Assembly: GCF_000327485.1 (NCBI RefSeq) | Contig: NC_019943.1 | Coordinates: 124,001 to 188,000, forward strand | DNA length: 64,000 bases | Reading direction: 5' to 3' | Source of the DNA: Methanoregula formicica SMSP | Lineage (GTDB): Archaea > Halobacteriota > Methanomicrobia > Methanomicrobiales > Methanospirillaceae | Notes under the pieces: model-generated | What the model saw: the letters and a program-made list of their open reading frames with translations, nothing else | What the model was told of the DNA's origin: nothing | Databases searched by the model: none | Program-made: the position numbers and the translations under genes | Part shown: positions 1 to 8,074 of the stretch, piece by piece | Layout: each line of letters starts with the position of its first letter | Position numbering within the stretch: position 1 is the first letter of the stretch

Positions 1-735
1 TTCCTCCTTCCGGTTCGCAAACTTGCAGAATTGCTCAATGAATCCTTCTATCTCGGCATGATCCGGTGGTGTATGGAAGATCGTCCCGTCCCCTGGATCT
101 ACAACCACTACATCATTTTCCGTCCTGAACTTCCCGACATATGCTTCATCAATCGTGCCCTTTGTCACAATCCGGTGGATTTCCAGGATCAGTTCTTTCG
201 TGAGCGGGGTATCCCTCTTCACCCGGATGAACCGCATGACTTCGTAATTATTGAGGATCATCTGCTCTGCATGGTTCTTTGGCTTGCGTCCCTTCCGGAG
301 CATCTCCTTTGCAGCTTTCCGGGTCGTCGCCGCACCCTCCAGAATACTGGAAGCTATCGCCTCTTCCATAAGGGAGTTGATGATATACGACTGTTCCATC
401 CGGATAGTCTTGTTATGGATCTGAATCGTACCTGATAGATAGCGGTCGATTGTATGCAATCCTTTGACAATTTCCGGAATGAATGAGTAGCTCAAAGAAA
501 GTTTGGCAATCCTCGTCCGCTCATACCGCATAACCCGGAGGAATTTCATCAGCGCCCAGATTGCTTTCCTCCGTTCGGGATCCTCCACACGGAACTTCAG
601 CTCATCCCAGAAGAGGTAACGCTGGTTGTATTCTGAAACAGCCTTCTGGAAAGCTTCGTCTTCTGAAAATTTTACATTCCCCGCATTCCAGGCGTCATCC
701 CATTTAACCGGGGGTTTTTCAGGCAGTTTCTGCAT
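1..735 (-). CDS. Fic family protein (N-terminal part, runs off the left edge)
   Basis: This reading frame begins at the ATG at 735 and stays open to base 1, giving 245 residues with no stop. It carries the N-terminal region of Fic (filamentation induced by cAMP) proteins. Residues 123-134 include SSILEG, which fits the inhibitory-helix motif [S/T]xxxE[G/N]; in that family the glutamate blocks ATP binding until released. The catalytic HPFxxGNGR loop should lie just beyond the window edge, so AMP transfer activity cannot be judged here. Fic enzymes usually transfer AMP to a hydroxyl side chain of a target protein. The ribosome binding site is weak (GTGAGACGG upstream). The gene stands alone behind a repeat-rich promoter region, which suggests autoregulation. 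Confidence 0.85.
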   Translation of the reverse strand, partial: MQKLPEKPPVKWDDAWNAGNVKFSEDEAFQKAVSEYNQRYLFWDELKFRVEDPERRKAIWALMKFLRVMRYERTRIAKLSLSYSFIPEIVKGLHTIDRYLSGTIQIHNKTIRMEQSYIINSLMEEAIASSILEGAATTRKAAKEMLRKGRKPKNHAEQMILNNYEVMRFIRVKRDTPLTKELILEIHRIVTKGTIDEAYVGKFRTENDVVVVDPGDGTIFHTPPDHAEIEGFIEQFCKFANRKEE

Positions 736-750
736 ATGTTCCGTCTCACT

Positions 751-866
751 AACTACTAAATTAGCACAAATTAGTATTTATTAGTATTTGGTGTTTCTAT
801 TGCATTCCGCAAAAAACTTCGCCGAAGGATCTACTAAATTAGTAGATATTAGTAGATATTAGTAGT
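751..866. repeat. Two clusters of 10-bp-spaced TTAGTA repeats upstream of the Fic gene
   Basis: TTAG(T/C)A hexamers start at 761, 771 and 781, and again at 839, 849 and 859, so each cluster has an exact 10-bp period. Both clusters begin with CTACTAAATTAG (753 and 831), which in the second cluster extends to the near-palindrome CTACTAAATTAGTAG. The first cluster covers the AT-rich stretch 16-55 bases upstream of the Fic start, where its TATA box should lie. One-turn spacing puts all sites on the same DNA face, as expected for cooperative binding by a repressor. The binding protein is unknown. Confidence 0.7.
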
Positions 867-908
867 TGAGAGGGATTTGAAAAATAGCTGAAAAATTTTC
901 AGATTTAT

Positions 909-2225
909 TCAACTTTTGTTCTTCACGTTCTTTTTCGACCCCTTCTTTTTCCCTTGCGTCCCGAACAGCTCGTTCACCATCTTGACCGCACACAGATCCC
1001 CGCACATCGAGCAGGTCTCCGTTGCACCATCGCGCTCGTGGATCTTCCGGGCATGCTCCCCGTACAGCGCATGCCGGAACTGCCCGTTCCAGTCCAGCTC
1101 GTGCCGGGCCTCGGCCATCTTCACTTCCCGGTCCATCCGCCAGCCCTCGGGCCTCCTGACGGTGTCGCCGATGTGCGCTGCGATCTTTGCGACCCGGGTG
1201 CCTTCGATGATGTCCGCAACGTCAGGCAGGGCCAGGTGTTCGCTCGGAGAGACCATGCAGAGGAAGTCGGCACCGTTCAGGCAGGCCGCAGCCCCGCCAA
1301 TGGCCCCGACCACGTGGTCGTAGCCGGGCGCGATATCGGTAACGAGCGGGCCGAGGAGGTAGAGGGGGGCATGATCGGTGATCTCCTTGATCATCTTCAC
1401 GTTGTAGCCCACCTGGTCGAGGGGCATGTGGCCCGGGCCCTCGATCATCCGCTGGACGCCGGCTTCCTGTGCCCTCCTTGCAAGAAGGCCGAGGGTGTTG
1501 TACTCTACCGACTTTGCCAGCTTGCCAGCGTCCTGCAGGCAGCCGGGGCGCATCCCGTCGCCAAGGCTGATGGTGACGTCGTACTCGGCAAGGATCTCGA
1601 GGAGGTAGTCATACTCGGCAAAGAGCGGGTTCTCCTCCTCCCGCTGCATCATCATGGCGCAGTGGAACGATCCGCCGCGGGAGACGACGCCCATCAGCCG
1701 GGGATCGGCTTTCAGGGCGTCAAGGGCCTGGAGGTTCACGCCGCAGTGGAGCGTGAGGAAGTCGACTCCCTGGTTGCAGTGCTCGCGGATGACCTTAAAA
1801 AGCAGGTCGGCCGTGACATCGCCGGCATTTCCTGCCCGGCGTACTGCCTCGTACACGGGGACCGTGCCGACCGTTGTATCGAGTTTCAGGATCTTCTTCC
1901 GGATCGCGACCAGATCGCCGCCGGTCGAGAGGTCCATTAAGGCATCGGCGCCGTTGTCAAGCGCAGCCGTTGCCTTCTTCATCTCGAGCGCCGGGTCGCA
2001 GCGGGAGCCCGAGGTACCGATGTTCACGTTGATCTTGACCGTGCAGCCTTCGCCGATGGCACAGGCCTTGTGCTTCCGGGCCGGGTTGTGGGGGACAACG
2101 ATCCTGCCCGAGGCAATCTCCCGTGCGAGCGCTGCCGGTTCAATCTTTTCCGCTTTCGCCACAGCCCCCAGTTCCCGGGGGACCCCCTTCTGGCACCTGC
2201 GGATGAGCAAATCCATAAGAAACAT
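909..2225 (-). CDS. thiC: Phosphomethylpyrimidine synthase ThiC
   Basis: ThiC is a radical SAM enzyme that rearranges aminoimidazole ribotide into the hydroxymethylpyrimidine phosphate part of thiamine. Visible family signatures are NIGTSG, DALMDLSTGGD, EGPGHMPLDQ and the C-terminal cluster motif CSMCGDLC. That motif is CX2CX3C, one residue shorter than the CX2CX4C of bacterial ThiC. The protein is 438 residues from the ATG at 2225, which follows GGAAC. Starts at 2252 and 2216 are also possible; 2252 would overlap the start of the divergent metallo-beta-lactamase gene. The lysine-rich tail (KKKGSKK) is unusual but short. No TPP riboswitch is recognisable. Confidence 0.93.
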   Translation of the reverse strand: MFLMDLLIRRCQKGVPRELGAVAKAEKIEPAALAREIASGRIVVPHNPARKHKACAIGEGCTVKINVNIGTSGSRCDPALEMKKATAALDNGADALMDLSTGGDLVAIRKKILKLDTTVGTVPVYEAVRRAGNAGDVTADLLFKVIREHCNQGVDFLTLHCGVNLQALDALKADPRLMGVVSRGGSFHCAMMMQREEENPLFAEYDYLLEILAEYDVTISLGDGMRPGCLQDAGKLAKSVEYNTLGLLARRAQEAGVQRMIEGPGHMPLDQVGYNVKMIKEITDHAPLYLLGPLVTDIAPGYDHVVGAIGGAAACLNGADFLCMVSPSEHLALPDVADIIEGTRVAKIAAHIGDTVRRPEGWRMDREVKMAEARHELDWNGQFRHALYGEHARKIHERDGATETCSMCGDLCAVKMVNELFGTQGKKKGSKKNVKNKS

Positions 2226-2250
2226 CTGTTCCGGGTCCTTATTATTGTGC

Positions 2251-2853
2251 ATGCAGGTCAGGTGGATACCCGGCGGATCGATCTTTGCGAACTCGTACAT
2301 TATCGGCAACATTCTCGTTGATACCGGCGTGATGCCGATGGCGGTTGCGCCGTATAAGGAAGCGATCGACACCATCGTCCTGACCCACTGCCACTACGAC
2401 CACATCGCCCACGTAAAGGAGATCGCGCACATGTGCAAGTCAAAGGTCGCCATCCATAAAGCCGACGCAAGAGGGCTTGTCGAGGACCTCCATAGCCTTG
2501 CCATGAACTTCGGCGCCCGATCGCCCGGTATCGCTCCCGACATCGTCCTGAACGACGGGGACACGATCGGCAATTTCCAGGTCATCCATACTCCCGGCCA
2601 CACTCCCGGCTGCATCTGCCTGTATTCAGAAAAGGACCGGGTGCTCGTCAGCGGCGACACGGTCTTCGCCGATGGTTACTTTGGGCGGTACGACTTCCCG
2701 GGCGGGAGCAGGACCGAGCTTGCCCGGTCACTTGACCGGCTCGGGGCATTGGATGTTGAAGGGCTGTACGCGGGCCATGGCGAGCCCACTGAGCAGGATG
2801 GGGGCCGGTGCATTGCTGCGGCAGTCGGGCTGATGAAGACCGGGTATGGATAA
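2251..2853 (+). CDS. Metallo-beta-lactamase fold hydrolase (glyoxalase II-like)
   Basis: The 200-residue protein has the zinc-binding motif THCHYDH near residue 50, a HTPGHTPG motif, SGDTVF, and a C-terminal AGHGEPT histidine. These are the metal ligands of the glyoxalase II-type metallo-beta-lactamase fold. The substrate cannot be told from sequence; thioester hydrolysis is the commonest role of the family. The ATG at 2251 is the first start that keeps the complete first strand of the fold. It lies only 25 bases from the likely thiC start on the other strand. The stop overlaps the next gene by 8 bases, so the two are translationally coupled. Confidence 0.85.
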   Translation: MQVRWIPGGSIFANSYIIGNILVDTGVMPMAVAPYKEAIDTIVLTHCHYDHIAHVKEIAHMCKSKVAIHKADARGLVEDLHSLAMNFGARSPGIAPDIVLNDGDTIGNFQVIHTPGHTPGCICLYSEKDRVLVSGDTVFADGYFGRYDFPGGSRTELARSLDRLGALDVEGLYAGHGEPTEQDGGRCIAAAVGLMKTGYG

Positions 2854-3304
2854 GGGCATCTACGTTCTGGTGTTTAAAAATCCCGCGTGCACGGTGCAGG
2901 TCGGGGCCCTCGGGACGGTTGCGTTCCGGAGGGGCTGGCATATCTATGCCGGTTCAGCGCTCGGCAGCGGGGGGCTTGCCCGGCTTTCCCGTCATGTCAG
3001 CCTCTCCCAAGCAAAGGATAAACGGCCGAAATGGCATGTCGACGTTCTCTCCTGCTCGGACCTCTTCGAGCTCCGGTATACTGTCCATGCACTGACCGGG
3101 GACCGGCTCGAGTGCCGGCTTGCAGAGGAACTCGGAGGAGCGTCAGTTCCCTCCTTCGGTTGCAGCGACTGCCGCTGCCCCTCCCACCTCTTCTCCCGCA
3201 AAAAAAACCCGCATGATGAGATCATTTCTGCCTTCAACCGGCTCGGCCTCGTTGCAGTCACCACAACTATCATGAGCCGGGACGGCAGTAAGGGTATCAT
3301 ATGA
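2846..3304 (+). CDS. DUF123 family, GIY-YIG-like (Uri superfamily) protein
   Basis: This 152-residue protein matches the archaeal DUF123 family, which belongs to the Uri/GIY-YIG nuclease superfamily. The GIY signature is at residues 4-6 and the YAG signature is in WHIYAGSA about 30 residues later, followed by the LARLSRH basic helix and KWHVDVL. A cysteine cluster, CSDCRC, is near residue 125. Nuclease activity is inferred from the fold only. It overlaps the metallo-beta-lactamase gene upstream, and its TGA overlaps the ATG of the flavoprotein downstream, so all three form one transcription unit. Confidence 0.82.
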   Translation: MDKGIYVLVFKNPACTVQVGALGTVAFRRGWHIYAGSALGSGGLARLSRHVSLSQAKDKRPKWHVDVLSCSDLFELRYTVHALTGDRLECRLAEELGGASVPSFGCSDCRCPSHLFSRKKNPHDEIISAFNRLGLVAVTTTIMSRDGSKGII

Positions 3305-3864
3305 GGGAAATGAAGGTCCTGGGCATATCGGGGAGTATGCGCAAGAAGGGGAACACAGCAGAACTGGTCGGGGCAATCCTCGGCCGCTGCGAAGAGGGCG
3401 GGGTGAAAACCGAGTTTGTGTCTCTTGCCGGCAGGAAGATCCTGCCCTGTCTCGGCTGCGAGAAGTGCAAGGAGAGGAAATGGTGTATCATCGAGAACGA
3501 CGACTGGGACGATGTGATGCAGAAAGTGATGAAGTGCGATGTCCTTGTCATCGGGTCGCCGACCTATTATTACGATGTCTGCGGCCAGCTCAAGAACTTC
3601 ATCGACCGAACCTATTCCCTGTACCATGACCGCAAGCTCTCGGGCAAGAAAGGGGTGGCAGTCGCCGTCCATGCGAACAAGGGAGCGGTGCGGACCATCC
3701 AGACGCTTGAAGCCTTCCTCTCCACGCACGAGTTCTCGTCGCTCGGGTGCGTCAAGGGCACAGGTTACCATGAGGGCGATGTCTTAAAAGACGAAAAGGC
3801 TATGAAACGGGCGCAGAAGATCGGGGACAAGATCGTGCGGCTCTTAAAGCCCAGCCACGACTGA
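3301..3864 (+). CDS. Iron-sulfur flavoprotein (Isf-like NADPH-dependent FMN reductase family)
   Basis: This 187-residue protein has the flavodoxin-like FMN-binding start ISGSMRKKGNT and the GSPTYYYDV loop. Between them sits the compact cysteine motif CLGCEKCKERKWC (CX2CX2CX5C), the 4Fe-4S site of methanogen iron-sulfur flavoproteins. In Methanosarcina, Isf passes electrons from ferredoxin and helps reduce O2 or H2O2; that role is inferred here. The start at 3301 overlaps the preceding stop (ATGA), and an alternative ATG lies at 3310. It is the last gene of the three-gene operon beginning at 2251. Confidence 0.88.
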   Translation: MREMKVLGISGSMRKKGNTAELVGAILGRCEEGGVKTEFVSLAGRKILPCLGCEKCKERKWCIIENDDWDDVMQKVMKCDVLVIGSPTYYYDVCGQLKNFIDRTYSLYHDRKLSGKKGVAVAVHANKGAVRTIQTLEAFLSTHEFSSLGCVKGTGYHEGDVLKDEKAMKRAQKIGDKIVRLLKPSHD

Positions 3865-3898
3865 GACCCTGTCCCGTTCCTTTTAACGAGTTCCTGTT

Positions 3899-4990
3899 TT
3901 ACGAGACCAGCTTGTACAGCGTTGTTCTCCGGCGGAGCGGTCGGCCGATGTCCTCTGCTATCCGCTGCATCTCCTTCGGGTCAAGGTAATCGGTGTTGGT
4001 TGCCCCGGCGCCCTTTGAGATGCTTTCCTCGAAGACCGTTCCGCCGAGATCGTTGGCGCCGGCGATCAGGCCGATCTGGGCCATCTTGATCCCTTCCTTC
4101 ACCCAGGAGACCTGGATGTTTCTGAAATTATCGAGAAAGAGCCGCGAGACCGCGACCATCAGGTGGTCTTCCCGTCCGGTCGCCCCGGCCCGGGCCTTCC
4201 CCTGCCGGTAGATCGGGGTGTTCATGTGGATGAACGAGAGCGGGACGAACTCGGTAAACCCGTTCGTTTCGTCCTGGATGTCACGGAGGATTGCGAGGTG
4301 GGCCACCCGGTCTTTCTCGCTCTCGCAGTGGCCGTACATGATGGTTGCTGTCGAGGGAATCCCGAGTCCGTGGGCCTCGGTGACGATCCGGACCCACTCT
4401 TTCGTGGGTATCTTCTCTTTGCAGATCACCTGACGGACATCGTCCACCAGGATCTCCGCCGCCGTCCCGCACATCGAGTTTAAGCCCGCCTCCTTCATCG
4501 CCCCGAGCACCTCCACCGTGCTCATCTTGCTCTTCCGTGCGGCATAAGCGACCTCCATCGGGTTGCTCGCGTGGAGGTGGATACCCGGTGCTGCCTCGTG
4601 GATCCAGCGGTACACGTCCGTGTAGGACCGGGCGGAAAAGTCCGGGTGAAGGCCGCTCACCGTGCAGATCTCTGTGCACTCCCGCTCCGTTGCCAGGGCA
4701 GCCCTTCTCTGGATCTCTGCCTTGTCGTGGAAGTAGATCCCTTCCTCGCCGGGCTTCTTCGAGTACCCGCAGAACCCGCAGGCATTGACGCAGAGGTTCG
4801 TGACATTGATGTTCTGGTTCCGGACATAGGTGACGGCATTGCCAGCCCGTTGCTCGCGCACTTCATCGGCAGCAGAAGCGATCTCCCAGACATCGCGGCC
4901 CTTTGTCCCGAACAGCAGGAGCGCCTCTTCTGCATTCATCCGGTGGCCCCCCCGGACATCGTCCAGCAATCTCTTTACATCCCTCTCCAC
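3899..4990 (-). CDS. cofH: CofH-type radical SAM enzyme of F420 synthesis (copy 1)
   Basis: CofH joins 5-amino-6-ribitylaminouracil to the hydroxybenzyl part of tyrosine; with CofG it makes the F0 chromophore of coenzyme F420. The radical SAM motif CVNACGFC (CX3CX2C) lies near residue 67, followed by conserved HASNPMEV, GTAAEILVDDVR, TATIMYGH and GANDLGG. The length of 363 residues is normal for CofH. The start is GTG at 4990, preceded by GGGGGAGA. A second copy lies at 5435-6520 on the same strand, with a DUF1805 gene between them on the other strand. No cofG is in the window. Confidence 0.9.
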   Translation of the reverse strand: MERDVKRLLDDVRGGHRMNAEEALLLFGTKGRDVWEIASAADEVREQRAGNAVTYVRNQNINVTNLCVNACGFCGYSKKPGEEGIYFHDKAEIQRRAALATERECTEICTVSGLHPDFSARSYTDVYRWIHEAAPGIHLHASNPMEVAYAARKSKMSTVEVLGAMKEAGLNSMCGTAAEILVDDVRQVICKEKIPTKEWVRIVTEAHGLGIPSTATIMYGHCESEKDRVAHLAILRDIQDETNGFTEFVPLSFIHMNTPIYRQGKARAGATGREDHLMVAVSRLFLDNFRNIQVSWVKEGIKMAQIGLIAGANDLGGTVFEESISKGAGATNTDYLDPKEMQRIAEDIGRPLRRRTTLYKLVS

Positions 4991-5100
4991 AATGTCTCCC
5001 CCGGTACTGCTACGGAGAGTGGCATCCCGGAAGAATAAAGATATCGAAATCCTGTCCCGCAGGATTCATCTTCTGGAACAGCGACCATTCCAGTGGGACT

Positions 5101-5400
5101 ATGCAGAAGACTGAAGTCAGACTCTCCCGGAAAGTGGCAGAGGGGATCGTCATCCCTCTTGGCCCGGCAAACCTGGTCGCGGTAAAGACGGACGTGGGCA
5201 TGGTCGGGTGCGGCGCCTTCGATGTTGTTGCTCTCGATTCGTTCAGCTACCCGGCGGCAAAGATAAAACCGTCATCGGGTCCCTCCATCGCAACCATCGA
5301 CGACCTCTTAAAGGGGATCGTCAAGGAGACGAACCGCTCGGCAATGAACCGCGGCGTCACGAACGGGATGACCGGGAAACAGGCGCTGGAACTGCTCTGA
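5101..5400 (+). CDS. DUF1805 domain protein
   Basis: This 99-residue protein has the DUF1805 signatures GPANLVAV, GMVGCGAFDV, TIDDLLKG and GMTGKQALELL. It is a small single-domain protein with no assigned biochemical role and no membrane segment. The ATG at 5101 is chosen because the conserved domain starts a few residues after it. It lies between two cofH copies and is divergent from the first, with a 110-base shared promoter region at 4991-5100. A link to F420 metabolism is suggested only by position. Confidence 0.75.
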   Translation: MQKTEVRLSRKVAEGIVIPLGPANLVAVKTDVGMVGCGAFDVVALDSFSYPAAKIKPSSGPSIATIDDLLKGIVKETNRSAMNRGVTNGMTGKQALELL

Positions 5401-5434
5401 TCGCTAGGAATTGAATACCCGGTCTTCTCTTTTC

Positions 5435-6520
5435 TTATAGCAGCTCGTACAGCGTTGTCCGCTGCTGTAGCTTCCGCCCGAGATCGCTTGCGATCCGCTC
5501 CATGTCTTTTGGGTCAAGATAATCCGAACCCGCCCCTCCGGCATCGCCCGTCACGTCGTCCGTGAACATGGTGCCGGCAAGGTCGTTGGCGCCCGAGATG
5601 AGGGCGAGCTGGGTCATCTTCAGGCCGACCTTTCCCCAGGCAACCTGCACGTTGGTGAAATTGTCGAGGAAGAGGCGCGAGACTGCGATCATCAGGAGAT
5701 CCTCGCGGCCCGTAGGCCCGGCCCGGGCAAGGCCCTGCTGCCAGAGCGGGGTATTGGTGTGGACAAAGGGGAGGGTGACAAGCTCGGTGAACCCGTGCGT
5801 ATCATCTTGGACCTCGCGGAGGAGCCGGAGGTGCTCAGCTTGGTCCCGCGGGGACTCGTACGAGCCGTACATGATGGTCGCGGTGGACCGCATGCCGGCC
5901 CGGTGCGCCTCCTTGATGATGCGGACCCAGTCTGCCGTGGGGACTTTCCGGGGGCAGATGACCTCACGGACAGAGTCAACGAGGATCTCCGCCGCGGTTC
6001 CCTGGATGGTTCCAAGGCCCCCCTCTTTCAGCCTCTCAATGACTTCGGGGGTTGGGATCTTCCCCCTCTTAGCCGCATAGGCTACCTCGTCGGGACTGAA
6101 CGCATGGATGTGGACGCCGGGGAAGGCTTCATGCACCCAGTCCATCATCTCGCAGTAGGTGTCGAGCGTGAATCCCGGGTGGACGCCCGAGAGGAAACAG
6201 ATCTCTGTTACCCCGCGTTCCTTTGCAAGCCGTGCCTGCTCCTGGATTGCGGCTTTGTCGTGGCAGTACGCCCCCTCATCCGTTGCCTTCCGGCCGAACC
6301 CGCAGAACCTGCAGAGGTTCTTGCAAATGTTCGTCACGTGGAGGTTCTGGTTGCGGACATAGGTGACGACCTCCCCCGCCCGGCGCTCCCGCATCTCGTC
6401 GGCAGCCGCTGTGATGCGCCACACATCGCGGCCGGTTGTTTTCAGGAGCTGTTCTGCCTCCTGCTCCGTGAGCCGGTGGCCTTCCATGACATCGGATAAG
6501 AGGGCCTGGATTTCTGTCAT
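5435..6520 (-). CDS. CofH-type radical SAM enzyme (copy 2)
   Basis: The 361-residue protein aligns along its whole length with the CofH copy at 3899-4990. The radical SAM cluster motif is CKNLCRFC (CX3CX2C), and GTAAEILVDSVR, TATIMYGS and GANDLAGT are kept. It differs near the cluster (GFGRKATDEGAYC versus GYSKKPGEEGIYF) and in the substrate-side loops, so the two may act on different substrates or partners. Starting at the ATG at 6520 after AGGTGG, it lies 9 bases downstream of the signal peptidase gene and is probably cotranscribed with it. Confidence 0.88.
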   Translation of the reverse strand: MTEIQALLSDVMEGHRLTEQEAEQLLKTTGRDVWRITAAADEMRERRAGEVVTYVRNQNLHVTNICKNLCRFCGFGRKATDEGAYCHDKAAIQEQARLAKERGVTEICFLSGVHPGFTLDTYCEMMDWVHEAFPGVHIHAFSPDEVAYAAKRGKIPTPEVIERLKEGGLGTIQGTAAEILVDSVREVICPRKVPTADWVRIIKEAHRAGMRSTATIMYGSYESPRDQAEHLRLLREVQDDTHGFTELVTLPFVHTNTPLWQQGLARAGPTGREDLLMIAVSRLFLDNFTNVQVAWGKVGLKMTQLALISGANDLAGTMFTDDVTGDAGGAGSDYLDPKDMERIASDLGRKLQQRTTLYELL

Positions 6521-6529
6521 GGCGCCACC

Positions 6530-7246
6530 TCACTTCCTCTTTCCCTGCCGCTTCTTCTGTCCGCTGCCCTTCTCTTTTTTCTCCTCGCGGGAGCGGAGCC
6601 AGAGCTCGTGGAGGGCCATGATGATGACAACAACGATCACCACTTCCCAGATATGGAGCGGGAGGTAGCCGACAAGGGGAACCGTGAAGAGTGCCTTGCC
6701 GACGATCCACTCATCCTTTACCGGTTCGGGAGTACCAATCGCCTCATACCGGGAGAACTGGTCCGGGTAGGGGTTGTGGTCTCCCCAGGTGATATACCCG
6801 TCATGGTCAGCTGTGTAATTCGTAACGAGCTGATTGCCCCGGATCTCCGTTATCGGGGTGCCCGCTTTCACGTACGCCACAGCCCGGTGGATGATGGGGT
6901 GGACAACGGTATTGCCGTTGGGCCGGAAGATGAGCACGTCGCCGTAGCTGTTGAACTTTGGCACCCCCGCTGCCTTCCCCTCCTCCCAGCTCATCAGCTC
7001 CCCGTACCGGTCCTTCTGGACAACAACGACAAGATCCCCGATGTTCATGTTCGGGACCATGCTCCCCGACTCGATGGTCACGACCGCAGGCCAGGTGCCG
7101 CAGATGAGGAAGAGGGCAAGCGCAATGCCGCCGACAACGCAGGCCACCCAGAGGAGATCACGGGCAAGCGAGACCGCCCAGTGCTCGCTGGTGCGGAATT
7201 GTGCGATGAGCGTGCGGAAGTCACGGGGGGAGTCTTTGTCAGCCAT
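6530..7246 (-). CDS. Signal peptidase I (archaeal SPC21-like)
   Basis: This membrane serine protease removes signal peptides from exported proteins on the outer face of the membrane. An N-terminal transmembrane segment (about residues 27-50) precedes ESGSMVPNMNIGD, which holds the catalytic serine. The other expected catalytic residues are the histidine in IIHRAV and the aspartates in GDHNPYPD, the Ser-His-Asp type of archaeal and ER enzymes. A second membrane helix near residue 205 is followed by a very basic tail. The length of 238 residues is normal. It is the first gene of a two-gene unit with cofH copy 2. Confidence 0.9.
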   Translation of the reverse strand: MADKDSPRDFRTLIAQFRTSEHWAVSLARDLLWVACVVGGIALALFLICGTWPAVVTIESGSMVPNMNIGDLVVVVQKDRYGELMSWEEGKAAGVPKFNSYGDVLIFRPNGNTVVHPIIHRAVAYVKAGTPITEIRGNQLVTNYTADHDGYITWGDHNPYPDQFSRYEAIGTPEPVKDEWIVGKALFTVPLVGYLPLHIWEVVIVVVIIMALHELWLRSREEKKEKGSGQKKRQGKRK

Positions 7247-7334
7247 CGGGATACCTGGTCGGGAGTTTTGTATAGTGTTGAACCGTGTACAGATTAACTA
7301 TACGGCATTGCACCGGAGGTGGTGCGCCCTCCGT

Positions 7335-7955
7335 TCAATACGGAAGGATCGCCCCGGAGAGATAATACAATCCGAAGAGGATCAGGAAGACCCCGCAGGC
7401 CGCCATGACGATGTGGTAGGTCCGGTCAGAGAGGAGGGCTCGCCCTTTTGCAACAGTGGTAGAGACGAACGTGTACCAGATCGTATCGGCTCCCCAGTGG
7501 CCTATCATGAAGGCAACTGCAAAAACAATCCCCCCCGCGAGCGACTGGAGGAGGAGAGCGCTTCCCACCGAGAGCCACCAGATCCAGAAATAGGGGTTGG
7601 CGGCGCTCGTCACGAGCCCGGCCATGTAGGGACCGGACCCGTCTTTTTTCAGGCCGGTGGAGAGCGTGGCGTTCCGGCTCCCCAAGAGGGTCATGGCACC
7701 AAAGACGATTAGAGCGAAACCCCCGACTACGGCGATGACCGTAGTGTAGGGGCTCGCAATGCTGGCAAGGCCGAGAATGATCAGGAAGAAGATGGCGGTC
7801 TCGATGACGATATGGCCCAGGGAGACTTTCAGCCCCGCAGTCCAGTTCCCGGCAAGGGATGCGTTGATGGTTGCCACCAGTGTGGGACCGGGGACGAGCG
7901 CACCGGTGAACCCGATGACAAGGCCCAGTACCAGCGTTGCGATGATCTCGTACAT
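7335..7955 (-). CDS. LysE family translocator
   Basis: The 206-residue protein has about six transmembrane segments and the LysE/RhtB signatures GPGPT-like ALVPGPTLVATI near the N terminus and a LGHIVIE segment in the second helix. LysE proteins export amino acids or similar small solutes; the substrate here is unknown. The start is ATG at 7955. It is separated from the signal peptidase operon by 88 bases and is divergent from the polymerase gene at 8075, so it probably has its own promoter at 7956-8074. Confidence 0.85.
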   Translation of the reverse strand: MYEIIATLVLGLVIGFTGALVPGPTLVATINASLAGNWTAGLKVSLGHIVIETAIFFLIILGLASIASPYTTVIAVVGGFALIVFGAMTLLGSRNATLSTGLKKDGSGPYMAGLVTSAANPYFWIWWLSVGSALLLQSLAGGIVFAVAFMIGHWGADTIWYTFVSTTVAKGRALLSDRTYHIVMAACGVFLILFGLYYLSGAILPY

Positions 7956-8074
7956 TGTATCCGCCTGCCCATCTGATGGTACCTGTTGTTTTTGGAGGAT
8001 AATGAACCCGTTCCCCCGGGTTCCAGCAATGACAGGATAACAGGCTATATTTTCCCGGGAGCCAAAGATCTGGT

